Shown in pieces: positions 12,497 to 26,200 of a stretch of 64,000 nucleotides of DNA. Source of the stretch: Auanema rhodensis (taxonomy: Eukaryota; Nematoda; Chromadorea; Rhabditida; Rhabditidae); assembly GCA_964057225.1 (NCBI GenBank), contig OZ059894.1:23962476-24026475 (forward strand), written 5' to 3'. Positions within the stretch are counted from its first letter, which is position 1. Every line of letters starts with the position of its first letter. A model generated the notes under the pieces. That model was not told where the DNA came from and did not search any database. It saw nothing but the letters and a program-made list of their open reading frames with translations. A program made the position numbers and the translations under genes.

Positions 12497-15400
12497 ATTA
12501 GTCTAAAAACAAATTTTTATTGATATTGGTTCATGGTAACCATGACTTTGAAATTTACGTGAACTTTAATTTATGCTAATTAAATGTACACGTGATGTGC
12601 ACTTGGTATGTAACTCGCTTCACGTGAAAGATAAAGAGATGCGGTTTTCAAAATTAGATTCCCCATGTCCATATTAGTCTAAAAACAAATTTTTATTGAT
12701 ATTGGTTCATGGTAACCATGACTTTGAAATTTACGTGAACTTCAATTTATGCTAATTAAATGTACACGTGATGTGCACTTGGTATGTAACTCGCTTCACG
12801 TGAAAGATAAAGAGATGCGGTTTTCAAAATTAGATTCCCCATGTCCATATTAGTCTAAAAACAAATTTTCATTGATATTGGTTCATGGTAACCATGACTT
12901 TGAAATTTACGTGAACTTCAATTTATGCTAATTAAATGTACACGTGATGTGCACTTGGTATGTAACTCGCTTCACGTGAAAGATAAAGAGATGCGGTTTT
13001 CAAAATTAGATTCCCCATGTCCATATTAGTCTAAAAACAAATTTTTATTGATATTGGTTCATGGTAACCATGACTTTGAAATTTACGTGAACTTCAATTT
13101 ATGCTAATTAAATGTACACGTGATGTGCACTTGGTATGTAACTCGCTTCACGTGAAAGATAAAGAGATGCGGTTTTCAAAATTAGATTCCCCATGTCCAT
13201 ATTAGTCTAAAAACAAATTTTTATTGATATTGGTTCATGGTAACCATGACTTTGAAATTTACGTGAACTTCAATTTATGCTAATTAAATGTACACGTGAT
13301 GTGCACTTGGTATGTAACTCGCTTCACGTGAAAGATAAAGAGATGCGGTTTTCAAAATTAGATTCCCCATGTCCATATTAGTCTAAAAACAAATTTTTAT
13401 TGATATTGGTGCATGGTAACCATGACTTTGAAATTTACGTGAACTTTAATTTATGCTAATTAAATGTACACGTGATGTGCACTTGGTATGTAACTCGCTT
13501 CACGTGAAAGATAAAGAGATGCGGTTTTCAAAATTAGATTCCCCATGTCCATATTAGTCTAAAAACAAATTTTTATTGATATTGGTGCATGGTAACCATG
13601 ACTTTGAAATTTACGTGAACTTTAATTTATGCTAATTAAATGTACACGTGATGTGCACTTGGTATGTAACTCGCTTCACGTGAAAGATAAAGAGATGCGG
13701 TTTTCAAAATTAGATTCTTCATGTCCATATTAGTCTAAAAACAAATTTTTATTGATATTGGTTTATGGTAACCATGACTTTGAAATTTACGTGAACTTTA
13801 ATTTATGCTAATTAAATGTACACGTGATGTGCACTTGGTATGTAACTCGCTTCACGTGAAAGATAAAGAGATGCGGTTTTCAAAATTAGATTCCCCATGT
13901 CCATATTAGTCTAAAAACAAATTTTTATTGATATTGGTTCATGGTAACCATGACTTTGAAATTCACGTGAACTTCAATTTATGCTAATTAAATGTACACG
14001 TGATGTGCACTTGGTATGTAACTCGCTTCACGTGAAAGATAAAGAGATGCGGTTTTCAAAATTAGATTCCCCATGTCCATATTAGTCTAAAAACAAATTT
14101 TTATTGATATTGGTTCATGGTAACCATGACTTTGAAATTTACGTGAACTTCAATTTATGCTAATTAAATGTACACGTGATGTGCACTTGGTATGTAACTC
14201 GCTTCACGTGAAAGATAAAGAGATGCGGTTTTCAAAATTAGATTCCCCATGTCCATATTAGTCTAAAAACAAATTTTTATTGATATTGGTGCATGGTAAC
14301 CATGACTTTGAAATTTACGTGAACTTTAATTTATGCTAATTAAATGTACACGTGATGTGCCCTTGGTATGTAACTCGCTTCACGTGAAAGATAAAGAGAT
14401 GCGGTTTTCCAAATTAGATTCCCCATGTCCATATTAGTCTAAAAACAAATTTTTATTGATATTGGTGCATGGTAACCATGACTTTGAAATTTACGTGAAC
14501 TTTAATTTATGCTAATTAAATGTACACGTGATGTGCACTTGGTATGTAACTCGCTTCACGTGAAAGATAAAGAGATGCGGTTTTCAAAATTAGATTCCCC
14601 ATGTCCATATTAGTCTAAAAACAAATTTTTATTGATATTGGTTCATGGTGACCATGACTTTGAAATTTACGTGAACTTTAATTTATGCTAATTAAATGTA
14701 CACGTGATGTGCACTTGGTATGTAACTCACTTCACGTGAAAGATAAAGAGATGCGGTTTTCAAAATTAGATTCCTCATGTCCATATTAGTCTAAAAACAA
14801 ATTTTTATTGATATTGGTGCATGGTAACCATGACTTTGAAATTTACGTGAACTTCAATTTATGCTAATTAAATGTACACGTGATGTGCACTTGGTATGTA
14901 ACTCGCTTCACGTGAAAGATAAAGAGATGCGGTTTTCAAAATTAGATTCCCCATGTCCATATTAGTCTAAAAACAAATTTTTATTGATATTGGTGCATGG
15001 TAACCATGACTTTGAAATTTACGTGAACTTTAATTTATGCTAATTAAATGTACACGTGATGTACACTTGGTATGTAACTCGCTTCACGTGAAAGATAAAG
15101 AGATGCGGTTTTCAAAATTAGATTCCCCATGTCCATATTAGTCTAAAAACAAATTTTTATTGATATTGGTTCATGGTAACCATGACTTTGAAATTTACGT
15201 GAACTTTAATTTATGCTAATTAAATGTACACGTGATGTGCACTTGGTATGTAACTCGCTTCACGTGAAAGATAAAGAGATGCGGTTTTCGAAATTAGATT
15301 CCCCATGTCCATATTAGTCTAAAAACAAATTTTTATTGATATTGGTTCATGGTAACCATGACTTTGAAATTTACGTGAACTTCAATTTATGCTAATTAAA

Positions 15401-17952
15401 TGTACACGTGATGTGCACTTGGTATGTAACTCGCTTCACGTGAAAGATAAAGAGATGCGGTTTTCAAAATTAGATTCCCCATGTCCATATTAGTCTAAAA
15501 ACAAATTTTTATTGATATTGGTTCATGGTAACCATGACTTTAAAATTTACGTGAACTTCAATTTATGCTAATTAAATGTACACGTGATGTGCACTTGGTA
15601 TGTAACTCGCTTCACGTGAAAGATAAAGAGATGCGGTTTTCAAAATTAAATTTCCCATGTCCATATTAGTCTAAAAACAACTTTTTATTGATATTGGTTC
15701 ATGGTAACCATGACTTTGAAATTTACGTGAACTTCAATTTATGCTAATTAAATGTACACGTGATGTGCACTTGGTATGTAACTCGCTTCACGTGAAAGAT
15801 AAAGAGATGCGGTTTTCAAAATTAGATTCCCCATGTCCATATTAGTCTAAAAACAAATTTTTATTGATATTGGTTCATGGTAACCATGACTTTGAAATTT
15901 ACGTGAACTTCAATTTATGCTAATTAAATGTACACGTGATGTGCACTTGGTATGTAACTCGCTTCACGTGAAAGATAAAGAGATGCGGTTTTCAAAATTA
16001 GATTCCCCATGTCCATATTAGTCTAAAAACAAATTTTTATTGATATTGGTGCATGGTAACCATGACTTTGAAATTTACGTGAACTTTAATTTATGCTAAT
16101 TAAATGTACACGTGATGTGCACTTGGTATGTAACTCGCTTCACGTGAAAGATAAAGAGATGCTGTTTTCAAAATTAGATTCCCCATGTCCATATTAGTCT
16201 AAAAACAAATTTTTATTGATATTGGTTCATGGTAACCATGACTTTGAAATTTACGTGAACTTTAATTTATGCTAATTAAATGTACACGTGATGTGCACTT
16301 GGTATGTAACTCGCTTCACGTGAAAGATAAAGAGATGCGGTTTTCAAAATTAGATTCCCCATGTCCATATTAGTCTAAAAACAAATTTTTATTGATATTG
16401 GTTCATGGTAACCATGACTTTGAAATTTACGTGAACTTCAATTTATGCTAATTAAATGTACACGTGATGTGCACTTGGTATGTAACTCGCTTCACGTGAA
16501 AGATAAAGAGATGCGGTTTTCAAAATTAGATTCCCCATGTCCATATTAGTCTAAAAACAAATTTTCATTGATATTGGTTCATGGTAACCATGACTTTGAA
16601 ATTTACGTGAACTTCAATTTATGCTAATTAAATGTACACGTGATGTGCACTTGGTATGTAACTCGCTTCACGTGAAAGATAAAGAGATGCGGTTTTCAAA
16701 ATTAGATTCCCCATGTCCATATTAGTCTAAAAACAAATTTTTATTGATATTGGTTCATGGTAACCATGACTTTGAAATTTACGTGAACTTCAATTTATGC
16801 TAATTAAATGTACACGTGATGTGCACTTGGTATGTAACTCGCTTCACGTGAAAGATAAAGAGATGCGGTTTTCAAAATTAGATTCCCCATGTCCATATTA
16901 GTCTAAAAACAAATTTTTATTGATATTGGTTCATGGTAACCATGACTTTGAAATTTACGTGAACTTCAATTTATGCTAATTAAATGTACACGTGATGTGC
17001 ACTTGGTATGTAACTCGCTTCACGTGAAAGATAAAGAGATGCGGTTTTCAAAATTAGATTCCCCATGTCCATATTAGTCTAAAAACAAATTTTTATTGAT
17101 ATTGGTGCATGGTAACCATGACTTTGAAATTTACGTGAACTTTAATTTATGCTAATTAAATGTACACGTGATGTGCACTTGGTATGTAACTCGCTTCACG
17201 TGAAAGATAAAGAGATGCGGTTTTCAAAATTAGATTCCCCATGTCCATATTAGTCTAAAAACAAATTTTTATTGATATTGGTGCATGGTAACCATGACTT
17301 TGAAATTTACGTGAACTTTAATTTATGCTAATTAAATGTACACGTGATGTGCACTTGGTATGTAACTCGCTTCACGTGAAAGATAAAGAGATGCGGTTTT
17401 CAAAATTAGATTCTTCATGTCCATATTAGTCTAAAAACAAATTTTTATTGATATTGGTTCATGGTAACCATGACTTTGAAATTTACGTGAACTTTAATTT
17501 ATGCTAATTAAATGTACACGTGATGTGCACTTGGTATGTAACTCGCTTCACGTGAAAGATAAAGAGATGCGGTTTTCAAAATTAGATTCCCCATGTCCAT
17601 ATTAGTCTAAAAACAAATTTTTATTGATATTGGTTCATGGTAACCATGACTTTGAAATTCACGTGAACTTCAATTTATGCTAATTAAATGTACACGTGAT
17701 GTGCACTTGGTATGTAACTCGCTTCACGTGAAAGATAAAGAGATGCGGTTTTCAAAATTAGATTCCCCATGTCCATATTAGTCTAAAAACAAATTTTTAT
17801 TGATATTGGTTCATGGTAACCATGACTTTGAAATTTACGTGAACTTCAATTTATGCTAATTAAATGTACACGTGATGTGCACTTGGTATGTAACTCGCTT
17901 CACGTGAAAGATAAAGAGATGCGGTTTTCAAAATTAGATTCTTCATGTCCAT
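12497..17952 (+). repeat. Duplicated 10-monomer block, offset 21 monomers (12497-14256 and 16193-17952)
   Basis: M72-M81 and M93-M102 share the order T35/T71, T35/C71, C22, two T35/C71, G35/T71, G35/T71 with TT166-167, a T71 copy, C60, T35/C71. Exact 3696-bp offsets are seen for C22 (12870, 16566), for 'gattcttc' (13713, 17409) and for C60 (13964, 17660). M79 carries T36, which M100 lacks. M102 has gained TT166-167, which M81 lacks. The intervening M82-M92 carry many private variants and look older. Confidence 0.85.
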
Positions 17953-20240
17953 ATTAGTCTAAAAACAAATTTTTATTGATATTGGTTCATGGTAACCATG
18001 ACTTTGAAATTTACGTGAACTTCAATTTATGCTAATTAAATGTACACGTGATGTGCACTTGGTATGTAACTCGCTTCACGTGAAAGATAAAGAGATGCGG
18101 TTTTCAAAATTAGATTCTTCATGTCCATATTAGTCTAAAAACAAATTTTTATTGATATTGGTTCATGGTAACCATGACTTTGAAATTTACGTGAACTTTA
18201 ATTTATGCTAATTAAATGTACACGTGATGTGCACTTGGTATGTAACTCGCTTCACGTGAAAGATAAAGAGATGCGGTTTTCAAAATTAGATTCCCCATGT
18301 CCATATTAGTCTAAAAACAAATTTTTATTGATATTGGTTCATGGTAACCATGACTTTGAAATTCACGTGAACTTCAATTTATGCTAATTAAATGTACACG
18401 TGATGTGCACTTGGTATGTAACTCGCTTCACGTGAAAGATAAAGAGATGCGGTTTTCAAAATTAGATTCCCCATGTCCATATTAGTCTAAAAACAAATTT
18501 TTATTGATATTGGTTCATGGTAACCATGACTTTGAAATTTACGTGAACTTCAATTTATGCTAATTAAATGTACACGTGATGTGCACTTGGTATGTAACTC
18601 GCTTCACGTGAAAGATAAAGAGATGCGGTTTTCAAAATTAGATTCCCCATGTCCATATTAGTCTAAAAACAAATTTTTATTGATATTGGTTCATGGTAAC
18701 CATGACTTTGAAATTTACGTGAACTTCAATTTATGCTAATTAAATGTACACGTGATGTGCACTTGGTATGTAACTCGCTTCACGTGAAAGATAAAGAGAT
18801 GCGGTTTTCAAAATTAGATTCCCCATGTCCATATTAGTCTAAAAACAAATTTTTATTGATATTGGTTCATGGTAACCATGACTTTGAAATTTACGTGAAC
18901 TTCAATTTATGCTAATTAAATGTACACGTGATGTGCACTTGGTATGTAACTCGCTTCACGTGAAAGATAAAGAGATGCGGTTTTCAAAATTAGATTCCCC
19001 ATGTCCATATTAGTCTAAAAACAAATTTTTATTGATATTGGTGCATGGTAACCATGACTTTGAAATTTACGTGAACTTTAATTTATGCTAATTAAATGTA
19101 CACGTGATGTGCACTTGGTATGTAACTCGCTTCACGTGAAAGATAAAGAGATGCGGTTTTCAAAATTAGATTCCCCATGTCCATATTAGTCTAAAAACAA
19201 ATTTTTATTGATATTGGTGCATGGTAACCATGACTTTGAAATTTACGTGAACTTTAATTTATGCTAATTAAATGTACACGTGATGTGCACTTGGTATGTA
19301 ACTCGCTTCACGTGAAAGATAAAGAGATGCGGTTTTCAAAATTAGATTCTTCATGTCCATATTAGTCTAAAAACAAATTTTTATTGATATTGGTTCATGG
19401 TAACCATGACTTTGAAATTTACGTGAACTTTAATTTATGCTAATTAAATGTACACGTGATGTGCACTTGGTATGTAACTCGCTTCACGTGAAAGATAAAG
19501 AGATGCGGTTTTCAAAATTAGATTCCCCATGTCCATATTAGTCTAAAAACAAATTTTTATTGATATTGGTTCATGGTAACCATGACTTTGAAATTCACGT
19601 GAACTTCAATTTATGCTAATTAAATGTACACGTGATGTGCACTTGGTATGTAACTCGCTTCACGTGAAAGATAAAGAGATGCGGTTTTCAAAATTAGATT
19701 CCCCATGTCCATATTAGTCTAAAAACAAATTTTTATTGATATTGGTTCATGGTAACCATGACTTTGAAATTTACGTGAACTTCAATTTATGCTAATTAAA
19801 TGTACACGTGATGTGCACTTGGTATGTAACTCGCTTCACGTGAAAGATAAAGAGATGCGGTTTTCAAAATTAGATTCCCCATGTCCATATTAGTCTAAAA
19901 ACAAATTTTTATTGATATTGGTGCATGGTAACCATGACTTTGAAATTTACGTGAACTTTAATTTATGCTAATTAAATGTACACGTGATGTGCCCTTGGTA
20001 TGTAACTCGCTTCACGTGAAAGATAAAGAGATGCGGTTTTCAAAATTAGATTCCCCATGTCCATATTAGTCTAAAAACAAATTTTTATTGATATTGGTGC
20101 ATGGTAACCATGACTTTGAAATTTACGTGAACTTTAATTTATGCTAATTAAATGTACACGTGATGTGCACTTGGTATGTAACTCGCTTCACGTGAAAGAT
20201 AAAGAGATGCGGTTTTCAAAATTAGATTCCCCATGTCCAT
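13377..20240 (+). repeat. Seven-monomer block offset 32 monomers (13377-14608 and 19009-20240), also copied at 11
   Basis: M77-M83 and M109-M115 share G35/T71, G35/T71 with TT166-167, a T71 copy, C60, T35/C71, G35/T71 with C105, G35/T71. The C105 changes at 14361 and 19993 are 5632 bp apart. The first four members also occur at M98-M101 (17073-17776), 11 monomers (1936 bp) before 19009. A further C60 copy sits at M105. The overlapping offsets 21, 11 and 32 are consistent, since 21+11=32: three copies descend from one block. Confidence 0.8.
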
Positions 20241-22176
20241 ATTAGTCTAAAAACAAATTTGTATTGATATTGGTGCATGGTAACCATGACTTTGAAATTT
20301 ACGTGAACTTTAATTTATGCTAATTAAATGTACACGTGATGTGCACTTGGTATGTAACTCGCTTCACGTGAAAGATAAAGAGATGCGGTTTTCAAAATTA
20401 GATTCCCCATGTCCATATTAGTCTAAAAACAAATTTTTATTGATATTGGTTCATGGTAACCATGACTTTGAAATTTACGTGAACTTTAATTTATGCTAAT
20501 TAAATGTACACGTGATGTGCACTTGGTATGTAACTCGCTTCACGTGAAAGATAAAGAGATGCGGTTTTCAAAATTAGATTCCCCATGTCCATATTAGTCT
20601 AAAAACAAATTTTTATTGATATTGGTGCATGGTAACCATGACTTTGAAATTTACGTGAACTTTAATTTATGCTAATTAAATGTACACGTGATGTGCACTT
20701 GGTATGTAACTCGCTTCACGTGAAAGATAAAGAGATGCGGTTTTTAAAATTAGATTCCCCATGTCCATATTAGTCTAAAAACAAATTTTTATTGATATTG
20801 GTTCATGGTAACCATGACTTTGAAATTTACGTGAACTTTAATTTATGCTAATTAAATGTACACGTGATGTGCACTTGGTATGTAACTCGCTTCACGTGAA
20901 AGATAAAGAGATGCGGTTCTCAAAATTAGATTCCCCATGTCCATATTAGTCTAAAAACAAATTTTTATTGATATTGGTTCATGGTAACCATGACTTTGAA
21001 ATTTACGTGAACTTCAATTTATGCTAATTAAATGTACACGTGATGTGCACTTGGTATGTAACTCGCTTCACGTGAAAGATAAAGAGATGCGGTTTGCAAA
21101 ATTAGATTCCCCATGTCCATATTAGTCTAAAAACAAATTTTTATTGATATTGGTTCATGGTAACCATGACTTTGAAATTTACGTGAACTTCAATTTATGC
21201 TAATTAAATGTACACGTGATGTGCACTTGGTATGTAACTCGCTTCACGTGAAAGATAAAGAGATGCGGTTTTCAAAATTAGATTCCCCATGTCCATATTA
21301 GTCTAAAAACAAATTTTTATTGATATTGGTTCATGGTAACCATGACTTTGAAATTTACGTGAACTTTAATTTATGCTAATTAAATGTACACGTGATGTGC
21401 ACTTGGTATGTAACTCGCTTCACGTGAAAGATAAAGATATGCGGTTTTCAAAATTAGATTCCCCATGTCCATATTAGTCTAAAAACAAATTTTTATTGAT
21501 ATTGGTGCATGGTAACCATGACTTTGAAATTTACGTGAACTTTAATTTATGCTAATTAAATGTACACGTGATGTGCCCTTGGTATGTAACTCGCTTCACG
21601 TGAAAGATAAAGAGATGCGGTTTTCAAAATTAGATTCCCCATGTCCATATTAGTCTAAAAACAAATTTTTATTGATATTGGTGCATGGTAACCATGACTT
21701 TGAAATTTACGTGAACTTTAATTTATGCTAATTAAATGTACACGTGATGTGCACTTGGTATGTAACTCGCTTCACGTGAAAGATAAAGAGATGCGGTTTT
21801 TAAAATTAGATTCCCCATGTCCATATTAGTCTAAAAACAAATTTTTATTGATATTGGTTCATGGTAACCATGACTTTGAAATTTACGTGAACTTTAATTT
21901 ATGCTAATTAAATGTACACGTGATGTGCACTTGGTATGTAACTCGCTTCACGTGAAAGATAAAGAGATGCGGTTTTCAAAATTAGATTCCCCATGTCCAT
22001 ATTAGTCTAAAAACAAATTTTTATTGATATTGGTGCATGGTAACCATGACTTTGAAATTTACGTGAACTTTAATTTATGCTAATTAAATGTACACGTGAT
22101 GTGCACTTGGTATGTAACTCGCTTCACGTGAAAGATAAAGAGATGCGGTTTTCAAAATTAGATTCCCCATGTCCAT

Positions 22177-22880
22177 ATTAGTCTAAAAACAAATTTTTAT
22201 TGATATTGGTTCATGGTGACCATGACTTTGAAATTTACGTGAACTTCAATTTATGCTAATTAAATGTACACGTGATGTGCACTTGGTATGTAACTCGCTT
22301 CACGTGAAAGATAAAGAGATGCGGTTTTCAAAATTAGATTCCCCATGTCCATATTAGTCTAAAAACAAATTTTTATTGATATTGGTTCATGGTAACCATG
22401 ACTTTGAAATTTACGTGAACTTTAATTTATGCTAATTAAATGTACACGTGATGTGCACTTGGTATGTAACTCGCTTCACGTGAAAGATAAAGAGATGCGG
22501 TTTTCAAAATTAGATTCCCCATGTCCATATTAGTCTAAAAACAAATTTTTATTGATATTGGTTCATGGTGACCATGACTTTGAAATTTACGTGAACTTCA
22601 ATTTATGCTAATTAAATGTACACGTGATGTGCACTTGGTATGTAACTCGCTTCACGTGAAAGATAAAGAGATGCGGTTTTCAAAATTAGATTCCCCATGT
22701 CCATATTAGTCTAAAAACAAATTTTTATTGATATTGGTTCATGGTAACCATGACTTTGAAATTTACGTGAACTTTAATTTATGCTAATTAAATGTACACG
22801 TGATGTGCACTTGGTATGTAACTCGCTTCACGTGAAAGATAAAGAGATGCGGTTTTCAAAATTAGATTCCCCATGTCCAT
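22177..22880 (+). repeat. Tandem dimer (2 x 352 bp) marked by G42
   Basis: M127-M128 (22177-22528) and M129-M130 (22529-22880) alternate G42 T35/C71 with T35/T71. The G42 bases are at 22218 and 22570, exactly 352 bp apart. G42 replaces only the central base of dyad 1. This is the shortest tandem HOR I can support here. Confidence 0.8.
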
Positions 22881-23232
22881 ATTAGTCTAAAAACAAATTT
22901 TTATTGATATTGGTTCATGGTAACCATGACTTTGAAATTTACGTGAACTTTAATTTATGCTAATTAAATGTACACGTGATGTGCACTTGGTATGTAACTC
23001 GCTTCACGTGAAAGATAAAGAGACGCGGTTTTCAAAATTAGATTCCCCATGTCCATATTAGTCTAAAAACAAATTTTTATTGATATTGGTTCATGGTAAC
23101 CATGACTTTGAAATTTACGTGAACTTTAATTTATGCTAATTAAATGTACACGTGATGTGCACTTGGTATGTAACTCGCTTCACGTGAAAGATAAAGAGAT
23201 GCGGTTTTCAAAATTAGATTCCCCATGTCCAT

Positions 23233-26200
23233 ATTAGTCTAAAAACAAATTTTTATTGATATTGGTGCATGGTAACCATGACTTTGAAATTTACGTGAAC
23301 TTTAATTTATGCTAATTAAATGTACACGTGATGTGCCCTTGGTATGTAACTCGCTTCACGTGAAAGATAAAGAGATGCGGTTTTCAAAATTAGATTCCCC
23401 ATGTCCATATTAGTCTAAAAACAAATTTTTATTGATATTGGTGCATGGTAACCATGACTTTGAAATTTACGTGAACTTTAATTTATGCTAATTAAATGTA
23501 CACGTGATGTGCACTTGGTATGTAACTCGCTTCACGTGAAAGATAAAGAGATGCGGTTTTCAAAATTAGATTCCCCATGTCCATATTAGTCTAAAAACAA
23601 ATTTTTATTGATATTGGTTCATGGTAACCATGACTTTGAAATTTACGTGAACTTTAATTTATGCTAATTAAATGTACACGTGATGTGCCCTTGGTATGTA
23701 ACTCGCTTCACGTGAAAGATAAAGAGATGCGGTTTTCAAAATTAGATTCCCCATGTCCATATTAGTCTAAAAACAAATTTTTATTGATATTGGTGCATGG
23801 TAACCATGACTTTGAAATTTACGTGAACTTTAATTTATGCTAATTAAATGTACACGTGATGTGCACTTGGTATGTAACTCGCTTCACGTGAAAGATAAAG
23901 AGATGCGGTTTTCAAAATTAGATTCCCCATGTCCATATTAGTCTAAAAACAAATTTTTATTGATATTGGTTCATGGTAACCATGACTTTGAAATTTACGT
24001 GAACTTTAATTTATGCTAATTAAATGTAGACGTGATGAGCACTTGGTATGTAACTCGCTTCACGTGAAAGATAAAGAGATGCGGTTTTCAAAATTAGATT
24101 CCCCATGTCCATATTAGTCTAAAAACAAATTTTTATTGATATTGGTGCATGGTAACCATGACTTTGAAATTTACGTGAACTTTAATTTATGCTAATTAAA
24201 TGTACACGTGATGTGCACTTGGTATGTAACTCGCTTCACGTGAAAGATAAAAAGATGCGGTTTTGCAAAATTAAATTTCCCATGTCCATATTAGTCTAAA
24301 AACAAATTTTTATTGATATTGGTGCATGGTAACCATGACTTTGAAATTTACGTGAACTTTAATTTATGCTAATTAAATGTACACGTGATGTGCACTTGGT
24401 ATGTAACTCGCTTCACGTGAAAGATAAAGAGATGCGGTTTTCAAAATTAGATTCCCCATGTCCATATTAGTCTAAAAACAAATTTTTATTGATATTGGTT
24501 CATGGTAACCATGACTTTGAAATTTACGTGAACTTTAATTTATGCTAATTAAATGTACACGTGATGTGCACTTGGTATGTAACTCGCTTCACGTGAAAGA
24601 TAAAGAGATGCGGTTTTCAAAATTAGATTCCCCATGTCCATATTAGTCTAAAAACAAATTTTTATTGATATTGGTGCATGGTAACCATGACTTTGAAATT
24701 TACGTGAACTTTAATTTATGCTAATTAAATGTACACGTGATGTGCACTTGGTATGTAACTCGCTTCACGTGAAAGATAAAGAGATGCGGTTTTCAAAATT
24801 AGATTCCCCATGTCCATATTAGTCTAAAAACAAATTTTTATTGATATTGGTGCATGGTAACCATGACTTTGAAATTTACGTGAACTTTAATTTATGCTAA
24901 TTAAATGTACACGTGATGTGCACTTGGTATGTAACTCGCTTCACGTGAAAGATAAAGAGATGCGGTTTTCAAAATTAGATTCCCCATGTCCATATTAGTC
25001 TAAAAACAAATTTTTATTGATATTGGTTCATGGTAACCATGACTTTGAAATTTACGTGAACTTTAATTTATGCTAATTAAATGTACACGTGATGTGCACT
25101 TGGTATGTAACTCGCTTCACGTGAAAGATAAAGAGATGCGGTTTTCAAAATTAGATTCCCCATGTCCATATTAGTCTAAAAACAAATTTTTATTGATATT
25201 GGTTCATGGTAACCATGACTTTGAAATTTACGTGAACTTCAATTTATGCTAATTAAATGTACACGTGATGTGCACTTGGTATGTAACTCGCTTCACGTGA
25301 AAGATAAAGAGATGCGGTTTTCAAAATTAGATTCCCCATGTCCATATTAGTTTAAAAACAAATTTTTATTGATATTGGTTCATGGTAACCATGACTTTGA
25401 AATTTACGTGAACTTCAATTTATGCTAATTAAATGTACACGTGATGTGCACTTGGTATGTAACTCGCTTCACGTGAAAGATAAAGAGATGCGGTTTTCAA
25501 AATTAGATTCCCCATGTCCATATTAGTCTAAAAACAAATTTTTATTGATATTGGTGCATGGTAACCATGACTTTGAAATTTACGTGAACTTTAATTTATG
25601 CTAATTAAATGTACACGTGATGTGCACTTGGTATGTAACTCGCTTCACGTGAAAGATAAAAAGATGCGGTTTTCAAAATTAAATTTCCCATGTCCATATT
25701 AGTCTAAAAACAAATTTTTATTGATATTGGTGCATGGTAACCATGACTTTGAAATTTACGTGAACTTTAATTTATGCTAATTAAATGTACACGTGATGTG
25801 CACTTGGTATGTAACTCGCTTCACGTGAAAGATAAAGAGATGCGGTTTTCAAAATTAGATTCCCCATGTCCATATTAGTCTAAAAACAAATTTTTATTGA
25901 TATTGGTTCATGGTAACCATGACTTTGAAATTTACGTGAACTTTAATTTATGCTAATTAAATGTACACGTGATGTGCACTTGGTATGTAACTCGCTTCAC
26001 GTGAAAGATAAAGAGATGCGGTTTTCAAAATTAGATTCCCCATGTCCATATTAGTCTAAAAACAAATTTTTATTGATATTGGTGCATGGTAACCATGACT
26101 TTGAAATTTACGTGAACTTTAATTTATGCTAATTAAATGTACACGTGATGTGCACTTGGTATGTAACTCGCTTCACGTGAAAGATAAAAAGATGCGGTTT

